Source: Phalacrocorax aristotelis (lineage: Eukaryota; Chordata; Aves; Suliformes; Phalacrocoracidae). Taken from it: 64,000 nucleotides of DNA. Where the stretch lies: the NCBI RefSeq assembly GCF_949628215.1, contig NC_134276.1, positions 67,930,233 through 67,994,232 of the forward strand, given 5' to 3'. Shown piece by piece: positions 47,641 to 61,600 of this stretch (position 1 is the stretch's first letter; every line of letters begins with the position of its first letter). Both the position numbers and the translations under genes were made by a program. The notes below the pieces were generated by a model. The model saw only the letters and a list, made by a program, of their open reading frames with translations, made no database searches and was not told the origin of the DNA.

Positions 47641-50600
47641 TCTTAAACATTATAAAAACAGATGTTGAAGGTGGATACTTTACTTTTCACTGTCATTCTA
47701 GAGACATTAATACTTACACTGTCTCTGAGGACAGATTGCTTTGGAAAATTAAAGAAATGCAGGGGGATGTACACAGAAGAAATCTTAAAGCTGCTTTGGT
47801 TCTCATTCCTTCTGCAGAGTTTTCAAGTATGTAACATTATAAAGGCTCAGCCGTGCAGTTGCTACAGACGTGAGTTGGCCCAGTGACATCCTGTGCTGTT
47901 GCAATGGAAGCCAATAATGACCAAATGAAGTTTTTGGGGGAAATAAGCTTTGCAGTTGAAATTATGTCTCAGCATGTCGGTGACACATGTGTTGGTGTGT
48001 TACAACCCCACAGATGGGACGGAAGGTTTTGCATTAAGACCACAGTGCACTAAAGAGATAATGTAATGACCTCTCTGCTGCAGCTTTGGCTTAAGGCGTT
48101 ACTGCTCCCAGCTGCCCAACTCCCTTTGTCCATGCACTGTTCCCTAACTTCTTTTTGTTGAACTGTTCACCTGAGTGGTTTCTAAAACAGAAGGTAGTCT
48201 GTAAAAAAAAGTCTTTATTGTTAATAATTTTTTTAAAAACCAGAATAATTTCCAAATGCCTGGGTTTATGGTTGAATGAAGCATCCCACTGCAGTGCAGA
48301 CGGGGTGTGAACATCCAGAAGGGGCAGGAAAAATCAGGTAGGGCTGAATGGTAGGCGGTAGTTAGATACTTCTTACTGAAAGAACATGCACACCCCCTTG
48401 TATAGCCTATGTGGACAAAAATATTACTGTCTGAATGAGTCCTTCACCACATGTCACCTCAGGTTCTTTCCAAGACTGGCACTGAGCAGTCTGGGACTTG
48501 CATCAGCTGAGCTACAGGCCTCCCTGTTAAATGAAATGCTTTCTACGTCTCAATGAGGGAAATCAGTGTGCGTTAGAATGTTGAATGCTATTCCTTAAAG
48601 TTCAAATAATATGCTGCATAGATTCATTATTCCTATGGGGATTAAACCCAACATTAGAACTGTGAAATACCATTTTCCTCTTGTTTTCGGATGCTGATGT
48701 GCTCTGTACCCAGCCTACTCTCCGCTATTGCTCTTCCTCTGCTTCTAAAACAGCATCTTGATTTCGAAGTCAGCATTAGAAATAATTGACAATATGGAAT
48801 ATTACCTTCTCGTAAAAAAACCCAAGTTGTTGTGGCTAACTGCATATTGAGGATGACACAAATAAACCCTTAAACAAGCTAAGCGTTCCCGGTATGCCTA
48901 TGAGATAAATATGCATTGGACAGAAATCGTTACGTGTGTGAGAATAAAATGCGGCTTTTACTTGTATTGCTTGTTCAGATGTAAGAGATTGTTTTGTTAC
49001 AGCTTTCTCTCATGTCTGACTTCCTGAGGGTCTCAGACCTAAAGCAATTTTCAGAACTGGAAATCGAACAGACTTCACCCCATTTTGATTGTGCTAATCT
49101 CTGCGGTGTTAGCTGCACTTGTAGGAGTGCTAGGTGTTAGAAATGATCAGCGTGAAAATCCACACGCTCGTGTTGCAAGCTTTGGTGTACATTTTAATCC
49201 ATACAAGAGGAATCCTGGATCCTCTTTGAGTTGTAGTATACAGGTTTTTATAATTAATTCTTTAACTCCAATTTGATGTGGGTGCAATTGTATTTAAAAT
49301 GATCCTATACTCTGACATTGCTCTTTGTGCATTACTATATCGTGTCATTCATTATTCAGTCCCCTTATTATAAGATTCTTTTAATTTGCTCTGGGTTCAG
49401 CAACACATTTCTTGGGTAGGAAGTACCTCTGCTGTAGCCGCAAAAAAATTTGGCCAGGAGTTTTGTTCATCAGCCCGTTCACAGAAACAACGGCTGCATG
49501 ACTTTGTGCAGGGAAGCCTGGCAGGGTGTAGGGGAGGTGCCAGCCACCTCCTCGGCTGCAAACCTCACTAGAGCTAATGCTTTGCTCTTATGCTAACAAA
49601 AAGATTATAAAGCATGGTTAGGCTCTCTCTAGATGGTGGTGTGCCCCACACGGGGCTCGTGTATCTGGGTGCAGCCCGTGCCTGGGCGGTGCAGCCTCCC
49701 GTGGGATGCGGGATGCAGGGTGCAGGGTGCAAGATGCAGAGGCTGCTGCCATGCCACTGCCTGCAGCCTGCCTGGCTTCTGCTCTTCTTCTACCCCACCA
49801 GGGCCGTGGGGCCCTTTGGCTCTTGACTTAGTTAACTACACCTTTAAGCTCTTTTAGGAAGAGCTGTAATATCTACTGAGATAAAAATAAAACGACGGAT
49901 GGATGGGGAGTGATAACAGTGTTGTGGTTTTGTGCACATGACAACTATTCCACCACAAAGATCTCGATTTTATGTTACGCCAAGGGCAGTTTTTTCTCAT
50001 TATTTCTCGACACTCCTCTGATCTCAGTTTTGGTAAAGTTGTCCATTAGAGGGAGCTACAGAGCAATTTATGAGTAGATCAGCTTTAAGGCATAGGTTTT
50101 GAGTATGTTAAAAACACATATGGAATAAAAATACATCAATGATAGGTTCAGAAATGGATCTAGGCTTTTCTCCTTACTAATGTGATCTAGTTTTAGCCCT
50201 ACTAGGACTGTTTTCCTCACCACTGTATCCAGAGTCCCCTGATTTAAGGACTTGTTTATTTTCTTTGACACCCCTCCCTGCTGTGCGTGTTATCCCATTC
50301 CCAAAACACTTCACAAGAATGTTTAAAATATTTATGTAATCTCCAAGCAATAATCACTCTTTTGTTCCCTAGATAACTACTTCTCTTATCTTGACAAGAA
50401 AAAAAGCTAAGGGAATTGTAGAGGAAGCCTGCCCTTCCCTTGGTAGTATTGGAGAGCCTGGCTGTACTAGAAACCACCTAACGCCAGCCTGCTGTGCAGG
50501 GGACCCGTGCTGGGGATAAGCTCTGTAAATGCAAAGAGGATTTAAGTACAGTCCACAGTGGCTGGTGCAAATCAACAGAGATGCAGCCTCTGGCTGATGA

Positions 50601-52095
50601 GAGGGTTTAAAATCTCAGACCTGTTGACCACCAGAAGCTGAGAAGGTAAAGCAGGGCCACGAGCACTCCGCACAAGTCCTCCTCGGACAGCATTTGCAGC
50701 TGGCCCCCACTGCTTTCGTGAAAGGCCCCGGCATGGCTTCTTGCCCAAAGCTCACACATGGGAGGGTTGTGAGTGACCCACAGTCACACAAAAATGCACC
50801 AGAGGGAACCAGTGAGATGGAAAAGATGCACGTGAGAAGCCAAATGTAGACCCAGGTTAAGCCTCCCCAAGTCTGAGCAGAGAGGGGGCAGCCTGCAAGC
50901 AGGAAATCTGAAAATACAAGTCCAGGCATGGCTGGCACTGCTGTAGGAAATCTGCCTGCAAGGCAGCAGTGCCGCCGGCCTGACTTGCCCTGGTTTAAGA
51001 TGTTTCCACTTCCAGAATTGACAGCGCTTTCTTGGCTATTGATGGGCAGCAAGGCAGCGACTGTGCTCTGAGGCACTGCCTTCAGATGCAGCCTGCTCAT
51101 CTGCAGTCAGATTTCCCCTTGAAATCCTCAGGCATTTTGCCTGAGTGAGGCTGTGCACTACTTGACTTACTGAGGCAAAAGCTGTTTACAGATATAAAAT
51201 ACAAACAAGCCCTGAAACTTCTGTCCTTCATTATTTTATGTCAACTCGCTGTGGTCTGGGCTTGCTCCAGCATTTTTTCTCACTGTACTCATTACTCCAG
51301 GCAGTGATGAAACTGAATAAGCCAAATAACTGACTTGGGCTTGACATGGTCATAATGTCATTGAAAGCAGGGGGAAAGACAAACGTACTGCCTTGGCCAC
51401 GGGCGTCTGAAAGCTTCCTGCTTTGTTTACAGTAAAAAACAATCAGAAAACCTTAATTCCCTCACTTTCAGACTTCTCTAGTACACATCCACACTAAGGT
51501 GTTGCACAAAACGTAAGCAGAAAGGAGTCAGAAGACTCTCATAATTTGATCTTTCGAACCTGTCAATGAGAAATCCTTTGAAATTTAACTTCGCACTGAA
51601 GAATCCCCGGTAAAGCTGCAGCAACATTTTAATTGTATTACAAACGGTCACCAAAAATGGTCACATCACTTGGAAGCAAACGCTACTTTTGAGTACAGAT
51701 CTCCTGCTGCAAGATAAGCGGGCAAAACAAGTGTGATAAATGATCTTAGGCAGGACCGCTGGCAGTCTTCATTGTGTTTTTGAAGCAGCAAGGAAGGATT
51801 CAAATACCTATGCATTTACAACAGAACTGGAATAATGTATCAACTCTGGTTTATGTCGGCACCTTTAGGTCCGAATAGCTGAAGTGAAGATTCTGGTTTT
51901 GCTGCTCAGTAACGCAGAAAATTAAACCACCGCCGCTGGCTCGCACAGCATAGTTTACCCTGTTTTGCAGCAGCTGCAGGATGCGTTCTTTACACTTAAT
52001 GTAAACAAACAGTTAGGATCCCAGCGTAGCGGAGGGCTCCTGGGGTGTGAGGGCAGCTCCGTGCCGCAGACCCACATCTCCCCGGCCAGGCTGCT
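47641..52095. other. Intergenic, nothing recognised
   Basis: No domain-bearing frames. A small GGGATGC/GGGTGCA-type stutter lies near 49,706-49,740. The 161-codon minus-strand frame at 50,615-51,100 shows no family features. Confidence 0.4.
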
Positions 52096-52150
52096 GCCGG
52101 AGCTGCGGGTGCCGGAGCTGCGGGTGCCGGAGCTGCGGGTGCCGGAGCCG
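52096..52150 (+). repeat. 15-bp minisatellite, 3.7 copies
   Basis: GCCGGAGCTGCGGGT is repeated exactly at 52,096, 52,111 and 52,126, with a partial copy at 52,141. The surrounding sequence at 52,030-52,160 is GC-rich in an otherwise AT-rich area. One frame reads as repeated PELRV, probably without coding meaning. Confidence 0.93.
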
Positions 52151-55100
52151 CCTGGCCGCCTGGCAAGGAGAAAGCAGGCACTGGAGCCTTTGATGGCTGT
52201 TGGCCTGGGCTGTATCCTGTCCAGATTTCTTAAAGCTGGCTATTTTATTGTTTGGATATAAACTGGTTGCTGATTAGATGCAAGTGGGTTTGTTCAATTA
52301 AAAAAATAAAAGGCTAATTGAGTTAGAACTATGTGGTTTATGGGAGAAAATGCCAAAGTTAATCATGGTTACCATCTGTTTCATCAAAACACTCGGTTGT
52401 TTTGAATACCTGTATTGTCAGGGCTGGTTTTAGTATCTTTCTCAAAGTTATTCCAGTGAGGAGGTACTTTAAAATGAAATTACATTGGTCCCCATAATCT
52501 CTAGCAGAGAACAGAGTGGTGGTGCCTGCAGTGAACTTATGGTGCTCTTTCTTTTAAAGAAAATATTGCAGTGGCTTTGATCACCACAAGCTTAGTTCTG
52601 CGCACAGGAAACTTGCATGATTTTTTCCAGGGATTCATTCAAGGACGTCTTTGTGTATGTGTTCCTGTATGAGGCAAATTGCAAACATGAATGGAATTTT
52701 TTCCCCAGTATCTCCTTCCCACTACATGACCATGATTTAATTCCTGCAATACCAATTCTCAAAAAACCCACGAGGAATTCGCCTCTCCCTGTGGTACTTA
52801 CAGACACAGACACATGTATGTGCACACACCTTGCTCTCAAGAGCTGTGTCACAATGTATGAGTTAGCTGTCTTGAGAGTCTCGCAATACACTCATATGAC
52901 ACAGCCTGCAGGAACTGAGTGACTGGACACAGCACGAGCTTTTACCACGTGAACTTGTTTGCAGCACGGGGCCATTTATCGCAGGCTCCTGCTGTGCTGC
53001 TGCGCTGCCTGCATTCACTGGAGGATGCTAGCACACATACCAGTTCTTGCCTAGTTTCCAGGAGGGTTGTGAGGTATTTGAAAATAATGTTATGTATTGC
53101 TGTCAGTAAGTAGAAGAGGTCAGACTAGTGCTCAGGTCATGGAAGCAAGGAGGCTGTGAAGCTGGCATCAGGAAAACAAAACCCAATAACTTCTTTTAAC
53201 AGTCCATCTGTCTTATTATATGCTCGTTCTCTGAAATATTTACTTGGTTGGCAAATGAGAAGGTCTCACTGACTGAATGTTTGTAATTTCCAAGGCTCAA
53301 GGGAACATATGAATTCATGTGTACTGAATCCTATGAATTCAAGGAAAATTCAATGGAAATTTAATCTGCTTTTGGAAGGAAAAATTCTTTGCTCTGCCTG
53401 CTCCAAAGAGAAACAAAAACATCCTTTATTATTCTTAGTATAAAAGAGGACCGTACTGCTACCACTCAACATAGTGAAATGATGACTCCTTGAAAATCTT
53501 GGTGCTCTTACGTCTTGGATAAATACTAACCTAATGGAAATGATAAAGAATTAGCCAATAAGATTAGACAGAGAGATTGTTCCTGAATCAGTCCATTAGG
53601 ATTAACTGGGCTTTGTTCCATGGCAACCTAACAGAGAATAGTCATGACTGCAAATAGTGCTGTTCCAGTTTCTTGGGTGGAGCACAGAGTGAAATCGCTG
53701 GTCTCCAAACGCAATCGTTAATGTGTTTGGAGGTTCTTAAATGTCACTGTGGCCGTACTTCAGCAATTCAGTTAGACTTGTTGTTTTTGCCATCATATGC
53801 GATACATAAGGAGTTCAAAACCCTGCAGGCGGGCTGAGTTCATGAGGTCCCTGTAGTTTTGGATTATTTTTGATGGGGCATGATTTCTGACATTAGCAGT
53901 TGAGGTTGACAGTATTGTCTCTGCCACCTGCCCTGTCACCGGTGGCATACAGAGGCGTGAATGGAGTATGTGAGAGATGTGGGCTGGAGCGGTCAGGCTG
54001 GCATATCAGTGGGTCCTCACGATAAACCGGTTCTCAGGAATGTGGATCTCTGGTGGAGGAGAAGTTCAAAACACCTTCTCTGTTCATTCATGCTGTAGTA
54101 CACACATACCCAGGTCCCATTCCAGGTGCAGCTAAACTGGGCCCAAAGAAAGGAAGCATTACCCAGTGAGTAATTCGATTACATTGACTTTGTCAAGGAA
54201 TAATCATGAGAACTTTTAAGAATCATAAATCTTGCATTTTTTTATATTATTTGTTTTTATTTTTCTACTGTACACTCCCTCTAGCTCACATTGCAATATA
54301 TTTTTATTTTAAATGCATCTGCCTGCCTAATCTGTGCTTGGAAACTAGAGTGCTTTCTTAATACACCAATCTAAGGTAGCATGAGTCATTTTACATATTT
54401 AATTATGGTGACGTAGACATTTAAACAATGATGACGAGCATGAATTTAACCACTTCACTGCAGGCAACACCAAACTTACACAGGGTTCAGGTAGCTTTTA
54501 TTTGTGTATGCAGAACCACAGAAGAACACTCTGGTAGGAAAACCCCTCCATATTTACTGGCTTATTTTTTAATGTGTATTTCCAAATGCTCACTTATTTC
54601 TCCTAAAACCAGCCAAGGCCCTAGAAGAAAGTGTGTGCAGGGATACCGCTGCTCTTCACAGGTGCCTCTCTTTGAGGGCCCCACTGCATAGACTGTGCAT
54701 TTGGGCAATTTTCCTGCCTCTCCTCCCAACACCCTTGCCAGGGGTGTTAATCCAACAGAGCTGGCTCTTCTGGGCACCTGGCAGCATCTGTCTTTGGGGA
54801 TTCTGGCTGATAATGAGGGAAGATTACATATTGTTTAGCTTTAGCTGTCTGGCCTGAGCCAGACAGTCCACCGGTGGGTTGAGAGTGGTGGGTACCACCA
54901 GGGGACGGCTCAGGGGGTCTTGAGGCAGCGCTTGGGGATGGGGGGGCTGCCTCCTCCCCAAAACTCTGCCCTCCCTCCCCCGGTTGCAAAGGGGACAGAG
55001 GCATCCAGCCAAGACCTGACCAAAATGCATAAGGAAGGAGGGGAGATGATTGCCAGCCAAAGTCATCCAAACACAGATTCATCAAAATAAAGCTCTGTTT

Positions 55101-55277
55101 ATTCATCCAAAGGCACATGGAGTGCAGAAGAGGGGATGAATGGAGTGAACCCCATGCATACATTTCCCCATTAACTATAGTCTCTCCTGTTAAGCTTTGG
55201 CAAGATGCTTTTGGTTCGGTTGCTCTCATTCTTGAGTTCAAAGAATCACCCTTTATTATGGGTGCTTCTCCCAGGTA
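52151..55277. other. Intergenic, nothing recognised
   Basis: No gene or known repeat recognised. The segment 54,840-55,300 is GC-richer and has a 184-codon minus-strand frame with no recognisable domain. Confidence 0.4.
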
Positions 55278-55299
55278 GTCAACACCAGGTGGTGTTGAC
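55278..55299. repeat. 22-bp near-perfect palindrome
   Basis: Arms GTCAACACCA and TGGTGTTGAC are perfect reverse complements around a two-base centre. This could be a dyad binding site or an element end. Confidence 0.75.
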
Positions 55300-58200
55300 A
55301 ATTCCCCTTACACACCCTTCCTCCACCTGGCTTCTTTGACAGGCCAGCACCTTTCAGGTTTGGGTCTCCTCTTTTGTCCTAGCTCCAGATCTGGTTTCTC
55401 ACAGTCCAGGCATTCCCCAGGGCATTCCCCATCTCACATCATCCCTGCTGTTTCTCAATGGACTCCTGGCATTAGCTGAACTCCACCTTGCCTTGCCATC
55501 ACTGCCTTTCCCATTTTTTTTCCCCTCCAATAACTCGCCTCTGATTTAACTCCTTACAGCCAGAGTGGATAATGGCAAACTCATAAAAATTACATAGTAT
55601 TTGTACCAGCCACGTTTACCACATGGTGCTCAAACTCTTCAAACATACAGTTTTATTGAAGGCAATTCTGGAGTCTGTTTACTTTTGAAATAACCGGAAA
55701 AAATGAATATACGATTTGTGCTAGCGTTTGTGTATAGGCCTGTGTGCCTTTAGCAATGCAGAGACTCTACCTTGGAAGGCTGGGGCCATGTAGAAAACAT
55801 CTGTAAGTCTTGTGGAGACATGACAGGTAGTCTTTCTGGGGTGTGTCATTTGGAAACTCATACGCAAGTTTGCAGAAAGCCTGTCTCACTGATTGCAGCC
55901 TTCAGGCTATAGAGGATTATCTGCGCAAAGCAGACCTGCTGCACGCACATGCAATGCGTTGGGCACAGGCGTAGGTTACAATGAAGGGCCGGTTCCACCT
56001 GAGACTTTCCACGGGCAGTGTAGTTAGCTGTAAGAGTGGCACGGATGTGGTCGTAATACTGAAGCTCCTGGGTGCCATCAGATTTTCTTGTCCTGGTAGG
56101 GGCGTTGTTGTGCACCATACTTTTGCCATGCGGAGGAGTATACGTTGCTTACCAGCTGTGTCTTGGTTCTATTCCCTGCCCCTACACTCTGTCCTCGTGT
56201 ATGTGCACCTCGCAGGATGTCTGGTGAATCAGCCAGTTGAGGCTGAAAATCTTTTCGAGATACTGGTTTAGGAAATATTCATGCAGGAACAACAGAGGAG
56301 AAAATATGGCCTCTCTGGTGTCCTTTGGCTGGAAGCTAAAATTAAGTTTGTCAGCGGGAGAGAGGAGCAGATGCTCTGCAGGTCAGTGCTGGTGCACGGA
56401 GCCGTGCTCTGGGGCCGGATGCAAGCCACAAGGGACAGGGCTGCATGCTTCAAACACACTGCCCTGGGCAGCTCACACTCACAGCGCTGGGGCAGAACCG
56501 CAGCGTGTGTAACGAAGTACCTTCCATGCCTGCCAGCTGCTGAACACCTGCCCTGCCCAGGAGCTAGGACTGACCATTTGCTGCTTACCAATAGCATTTG
56601 TTGTTCTTCAGATTCAATTTAAAAAAAAATTTTAGATAAAAATAATGTCACATGCCCCTTCCCTAAATTACAAGAATTTATTCAATGCTTTGTACTTTTT
56701 TGCCAAGTTTATAAAGAATGCCTCCTTTTTAATGCTTTGCAAGAGAGTGCTGATACTTTTTCCAGAACTGATTTAATCTGCATACATTGAAGTTTGATAT
56801 CCTGCAGATGTTTGGCTAAATTCTAATAAAACAGCCAAAGTGACCCACCATGGGAATTTTATCATAATCCTCCCGAGGAAAAAAATGTTCATCCCAAGGG
56901 ATGTGTCATAGGTCAAACAAAAACTTCCATACCTCCTCCTTTTTTTGAAAACACCCATCATCTTTACTTTTATTTACAACAAATATATACAAGCTTTTTG
57001 CTAGCAATTTATCTTTTTATTTATGTGCTGGTACGGTAACTAATTATTACAAGTTCCACACGCTGCTAAGCTTGCCATAACGGTATGTCTAGTATGACAA
57101 CTTTCATGTGCTGACTAAACAAGCACAGTCTTGTCTTTTCTCAACACAGCCATGAGTGAAAAACAAGCCACTGGGATTTGAGGATCTTAGGGCTCGCTTG
57201 TACATTGGTTTTTGCATCAGGGCAATTAGACAAGTTTAAGTCAAAGCAGCGCTGCCCCCAAGCATGGGTGATGCCTCACTCTTGTTAAAGTGCTTATATC
57301 AGCACAGCTCACCTGAATGAATTTGGTGTAACAGCAGTCCAAGCTAGAATAGCTGCAGTGGAGTACACAGACCGGCTGTCCTGCTCTGGCTGAGTCAGTT
57401 CCACAATGTCCACCGCTGTGCCAGTGTTCCCAGGACATTTTTCCCAACAATATGTGTGAGAGTTTAGAAAGACCTCATGGGACAAGAAATTGGACATCTT
57501 GCTGTTCACCAAAAACATGAGGTTTTTTCCCTCTGCCTTCTTTCAGATCTGGGAATTAGGGGCCTGGACTCTGAGCCTACAACTGCTTATAGGGAGCAAC
57601 ACAACACGGGGGACATCCCCCTTTCATGTCACCTCACATCAAATGACTAGGTACAGGAGACACGCTCCTTGCCACATGCCCTAGTGCAGCAGAGGTTCGC
57701 CTGACACAGAAGCTCATGCAAGGGGCTCATCATGCAGAAACCTCATCGCAGGAGCAGACTCAGGGTAGTTGATCTCTACCACATGCTCCAATGCGTATGA
57801 CGCATCTCCTGTATCATGGAAATTTTCTTTGTTCCTTTTTTCTTTCTTTCTTTTTTTTTTTTCCTTTTTTAAGCCTGGTCACCATGTGCTGATGGTGTAG
57901 GTACACAATGTGTTTGCTTTGGCAGTGAAAGCAGCTGAAGAATTTCCCACTTCATCCCCCAGCCCAGCTGCTCACCCTGTCCCTCTGGGTTGTGCTGATG
58001 CAACTGTTTGCATATGGGTAGTATAAGGCAGGCCAGAGAAATGGCCAGTATGTTAAAAGGTAACTTTAAAAAAAACAAAACAAAAAAAACACCCAAAATT
58101 GCAAGGGGGGCATTGACTTGTGATTGGGACAGGAATGCACTGCAGAGGGCAAGCAATTTTTTAATATATCATTACAAAAGTAGTTAATACAGGACTCCGG

Positions 58201-58569
58201 AAAAGAAGTATGAAGCAGCTTGTGTGAGGGGCAAGGGGGTTAAAGTCTCAAAAAATGTGAAAAACAAATGTTGAAATAAATACAGCAAACAACTAAGACG
58301 ACATTTGGAATTACACAAACATGTTGTCATTCATTGTGAGTATCAAGTGTACTTCTCCAGTCTGTCTAATCTAATACAAACAGAGAGTAGCGTGTATATC
58401 TAAAAAAAAAACCTCTGCCAAAATATTGCAGATACCCATCTTGCCCTGGGGAGATGATAAGGGAAGAGACCAAACCAGGTATGACAGCTCCTAGAGGTAT
58501 CATTTAATGCATGGTTAGGAGGCATTCACACTCCACTCTAATGCAAGTGGTAAAAACATACTGGAAAAA
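55300..58569. other. Intergenic, nothing recognised
   Basis: Ordinary sequence with a T/C-rich run at about 57,825-57,870 and an A-rich run at about 58,066-58,090. No gene recognised. Confidence 0.4.
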
Positions 58570-58617
58570 GAGGAGGGGAGGGGAAGGGAGGGGAGGGGAG
58601 GAGAGGAGAGGAGGTGG
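58570..58617 (+). repeat. Purine simple repeat, GGGGA/GGAGA type
   Basis: An uninterrupted purine strand made of GAGGGGA-like pentamers, a mirror-repeat sequence of the sort that can form triplex DNA. Confidence 0.9.
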
Positions 58618-61600
58618 TAGATGCCAGTTAAAAATTTGGATGCATTAACGTTGAAAGTTAGTTTCTCAAAGTGTTTTCTTTTTTTTTTTTTTCATTCAAA
58701 GTAGAGACCATGTGAGTTCAGCATGAAAAAAATAGAGGTAGCATTAAAGCTTCATTTTGGATGCTAAATTTACTGGAACAAATGTGAATGCTTTTATTGC
58801 CATTTACATATTTAAAAGCAAATCTTCCTTCAACCTGTTTTTTTGTCTCATAGCAAGCTGTTACGGTTAAAAAAATCCCACCTCTTTCCAAACATATGCA
58901 GTGTTAAGCCAAAAGACTCCCTGCATCAATTCTTGTTTGAAGGAGTAACTTTGACTCAACTTGAAACTCTGTCAGGACACTCCTAGAGCTTATGTTTCGT
59001 AGGAGTTTAGACTAACTGATTACAGAATTTTTTCCTTGACTGGTAATTGATGAACCCGCATGGGTTTGTCCTACAAAGTGCTAAAAGTGCTATTGGCAAG
59101 AAAAGTGAGGCATCAAAGTTTGATGTGACTCGCAGTTAGGACAGGAACCAAGCTGTCATCTGATTTTAGTGGTGACTCTCCAGGCCCTGGTTTGCCCACA
59201 GATGATCTTGCTCAAGAAAGAGGAGAGAGAACTTCAGGTTCTGCAGACAAGAAAGCTTCTTTCTGTGACGAGAAACAACACTGGCTGCTCTGTGACCCTT
59301 GAGTGTCTTTTCACTTTAATGTTAAATTAAGCTAACAGATACATAACAAAGCTTCTGCCATATTTTAAGTGCTGTTTGGAAGTAGTCTATACAATAACAG
59401 CTTCTAAAATGGCTTTGCTCTAAACAGGAGAGGATTTAACATGCATTTTTATCTCATACTAAGAAAAGATTTCTAAGTAGGATTAGCCAAAGAGACAGTT
59501 GTTTGCCTTTGAGTTACTTTTCTGCCTTGAGTTTAAATCCTGGTTTAATAACGCTGACTTTCCAAAAAACTTTTTGGTGTCATTTTCTCTGTCAATGCTG
59601 GAAATCCCATGAAATCACCACTGATCATATTTCATAGTTTTGGGGATGAAATTTTGAAGGAGTTCCTCAGAGATTTTGGCTACGCATAGAAAGAAATTGG
59701 AAAACTGCCCATTCTTTCTTTGTCTTTGATGCAGAAAGACTCCTGCCTTGGTGATACAGTCTTTGGTCCTGCCCATCACGCTCTGGTAGGAACCTGCACC
59801 GAGTCCAGCTGTTTCCTTCCCTTCCTGCTCTTCCCCTTTGCTGCCACGCCACACAGAGGGCCCCGTCCACCTGCAGAGCTGGGCTTTCAGTACCCAACGT
59901 GCTGTTCTTTTAAAATGTGCTTAAATATATCTTGGCAACTTTTGTCCATGGCCTGGCGGGAAGTATTTAAAAACCCAGCAAACAACAGATTTCAGATGTT
60001 GACCTCAGCAGTTCTTAGGAACTACATAATTTCCCTGATGCTTGCAATCCAGTAACTGGAGAGGACGCAAGTTGGCTGGCTTTTGCCCAGGGAGCTGGTT
60101 CCTCTGCGCATCTCTGCAATCATTCCAGTCCATTGCCACAAGTGCCACGGGCAGTTTCAGAAAACCAAAGACACGTAAAAGATACTTCAGTCTTTGCAGC
60201 TGTACACGAAAGAGAAGCAAACATCCTATCGCTGCTTGGGGGAATTAAGAAGTTGCAGTACTGGGAGGTGAATGAGACCATTTTCTGTATTCACTTCTGC
60301 GCAGGCACTGTTAAAAACAGTGGTAAAGTAGTGATTTTTTTTTTCCCTGAGCTTCAGATCAAGCTCATATTCCTGAGAGGGCTCCATGTTTCCCCCACCA
60401 AGCAGGCTGACCCTTACTTATGTGAGCTGATGGCCACAGAAAATGACAATTCACATAGAACGAAATACCGGCTTACCTGGCGGGGAGACACGTGCTCCCC
60501 TGGCCGTGTGAATGATGTGTATTTTTGTAGATCCTGTCCTCTTCTTCTTTTGTGTTTTCTCACACAACAAACTTGCTGGAATTAAAATTTGTTACTAAAA
60601 CAGAAATCTTTCTCATTGATTGGACATTAAAAAAATGAGGCACAACTATGTCAACAAAAATATATACCATCAGAACACAGTGGGGCAGTATTTATTAAGG
60701 AGGTAAAGGAGGCAATGTATTTACTCTTATTTCAACCAGGTATATGTTGACAACTTTCTTTTACAACGTAACACCCTGGTAGACTTTAGATAGAACTTTG
60801 TGATGCATCCCAGCCATCACAGCACAATTATTACTAAATAGCTATTGTTGTTGATTTAATGGGTTTTTTTGGGGACAAATGCTTTTATCTCTTCACTCAT
60901 AAATCTAGGCTTCTTACCCGCTGCAGTGGTAGGCACTTGAATCAGGGGGAATTTGCCATTGCTGTTAGACAGGGGTATGTCAGAAGGTGAGTTTCATCCA
61001 CGTAAGGTGCCTGGGTTTCTTTTAACTAGCGCTCCCAAGGGTCATCACTGGGACAGTCATGACAGCTTCTGCTGCAGAGAAGGCAGAAACAGGTTAGGGA
61101 TCACACCAGAGCAGTGTTGTAAATGAGGTTGACACTTCCTAAGGCTGTAACCTGAAACTATCAAATGGCACTTCAGGTCTTCGAAAATTTTATCACTACC
61201 TCACAGTCCAATATTTTGGATATTGGGCCAAAATCCATCTGAGTTCCCTTGGATCTTTTTTTTCTTTCTGAGTGGCAAACATAGCGGTCTAGCTATGCAG
61301 GGTAACATGCCAGGCATCAAACTTGTCTGTCTCTGACCAGAGTAGTTTGGTGAAGGAGGAAAATATAACCAGAGCTGGATGGCAAATGTGTCTTACGCAT
61401 AACACCTTTTTCTGCAGGACTTTCTTTCAGTGCAGGTGGACAGCAGACAGTCCCTGCATGGGTAACACTCACTGTCAGCTATGCAATAATCTGGTTTTTT
61501 CCTTATAGGGTCTCAAGCCCTGTTTGTTGAACATCCCTCCAGACTTGTTCAGTGGGGGCAATTATTTTCTCAGAAGGATTTCTATGTGGCTTATATCAAC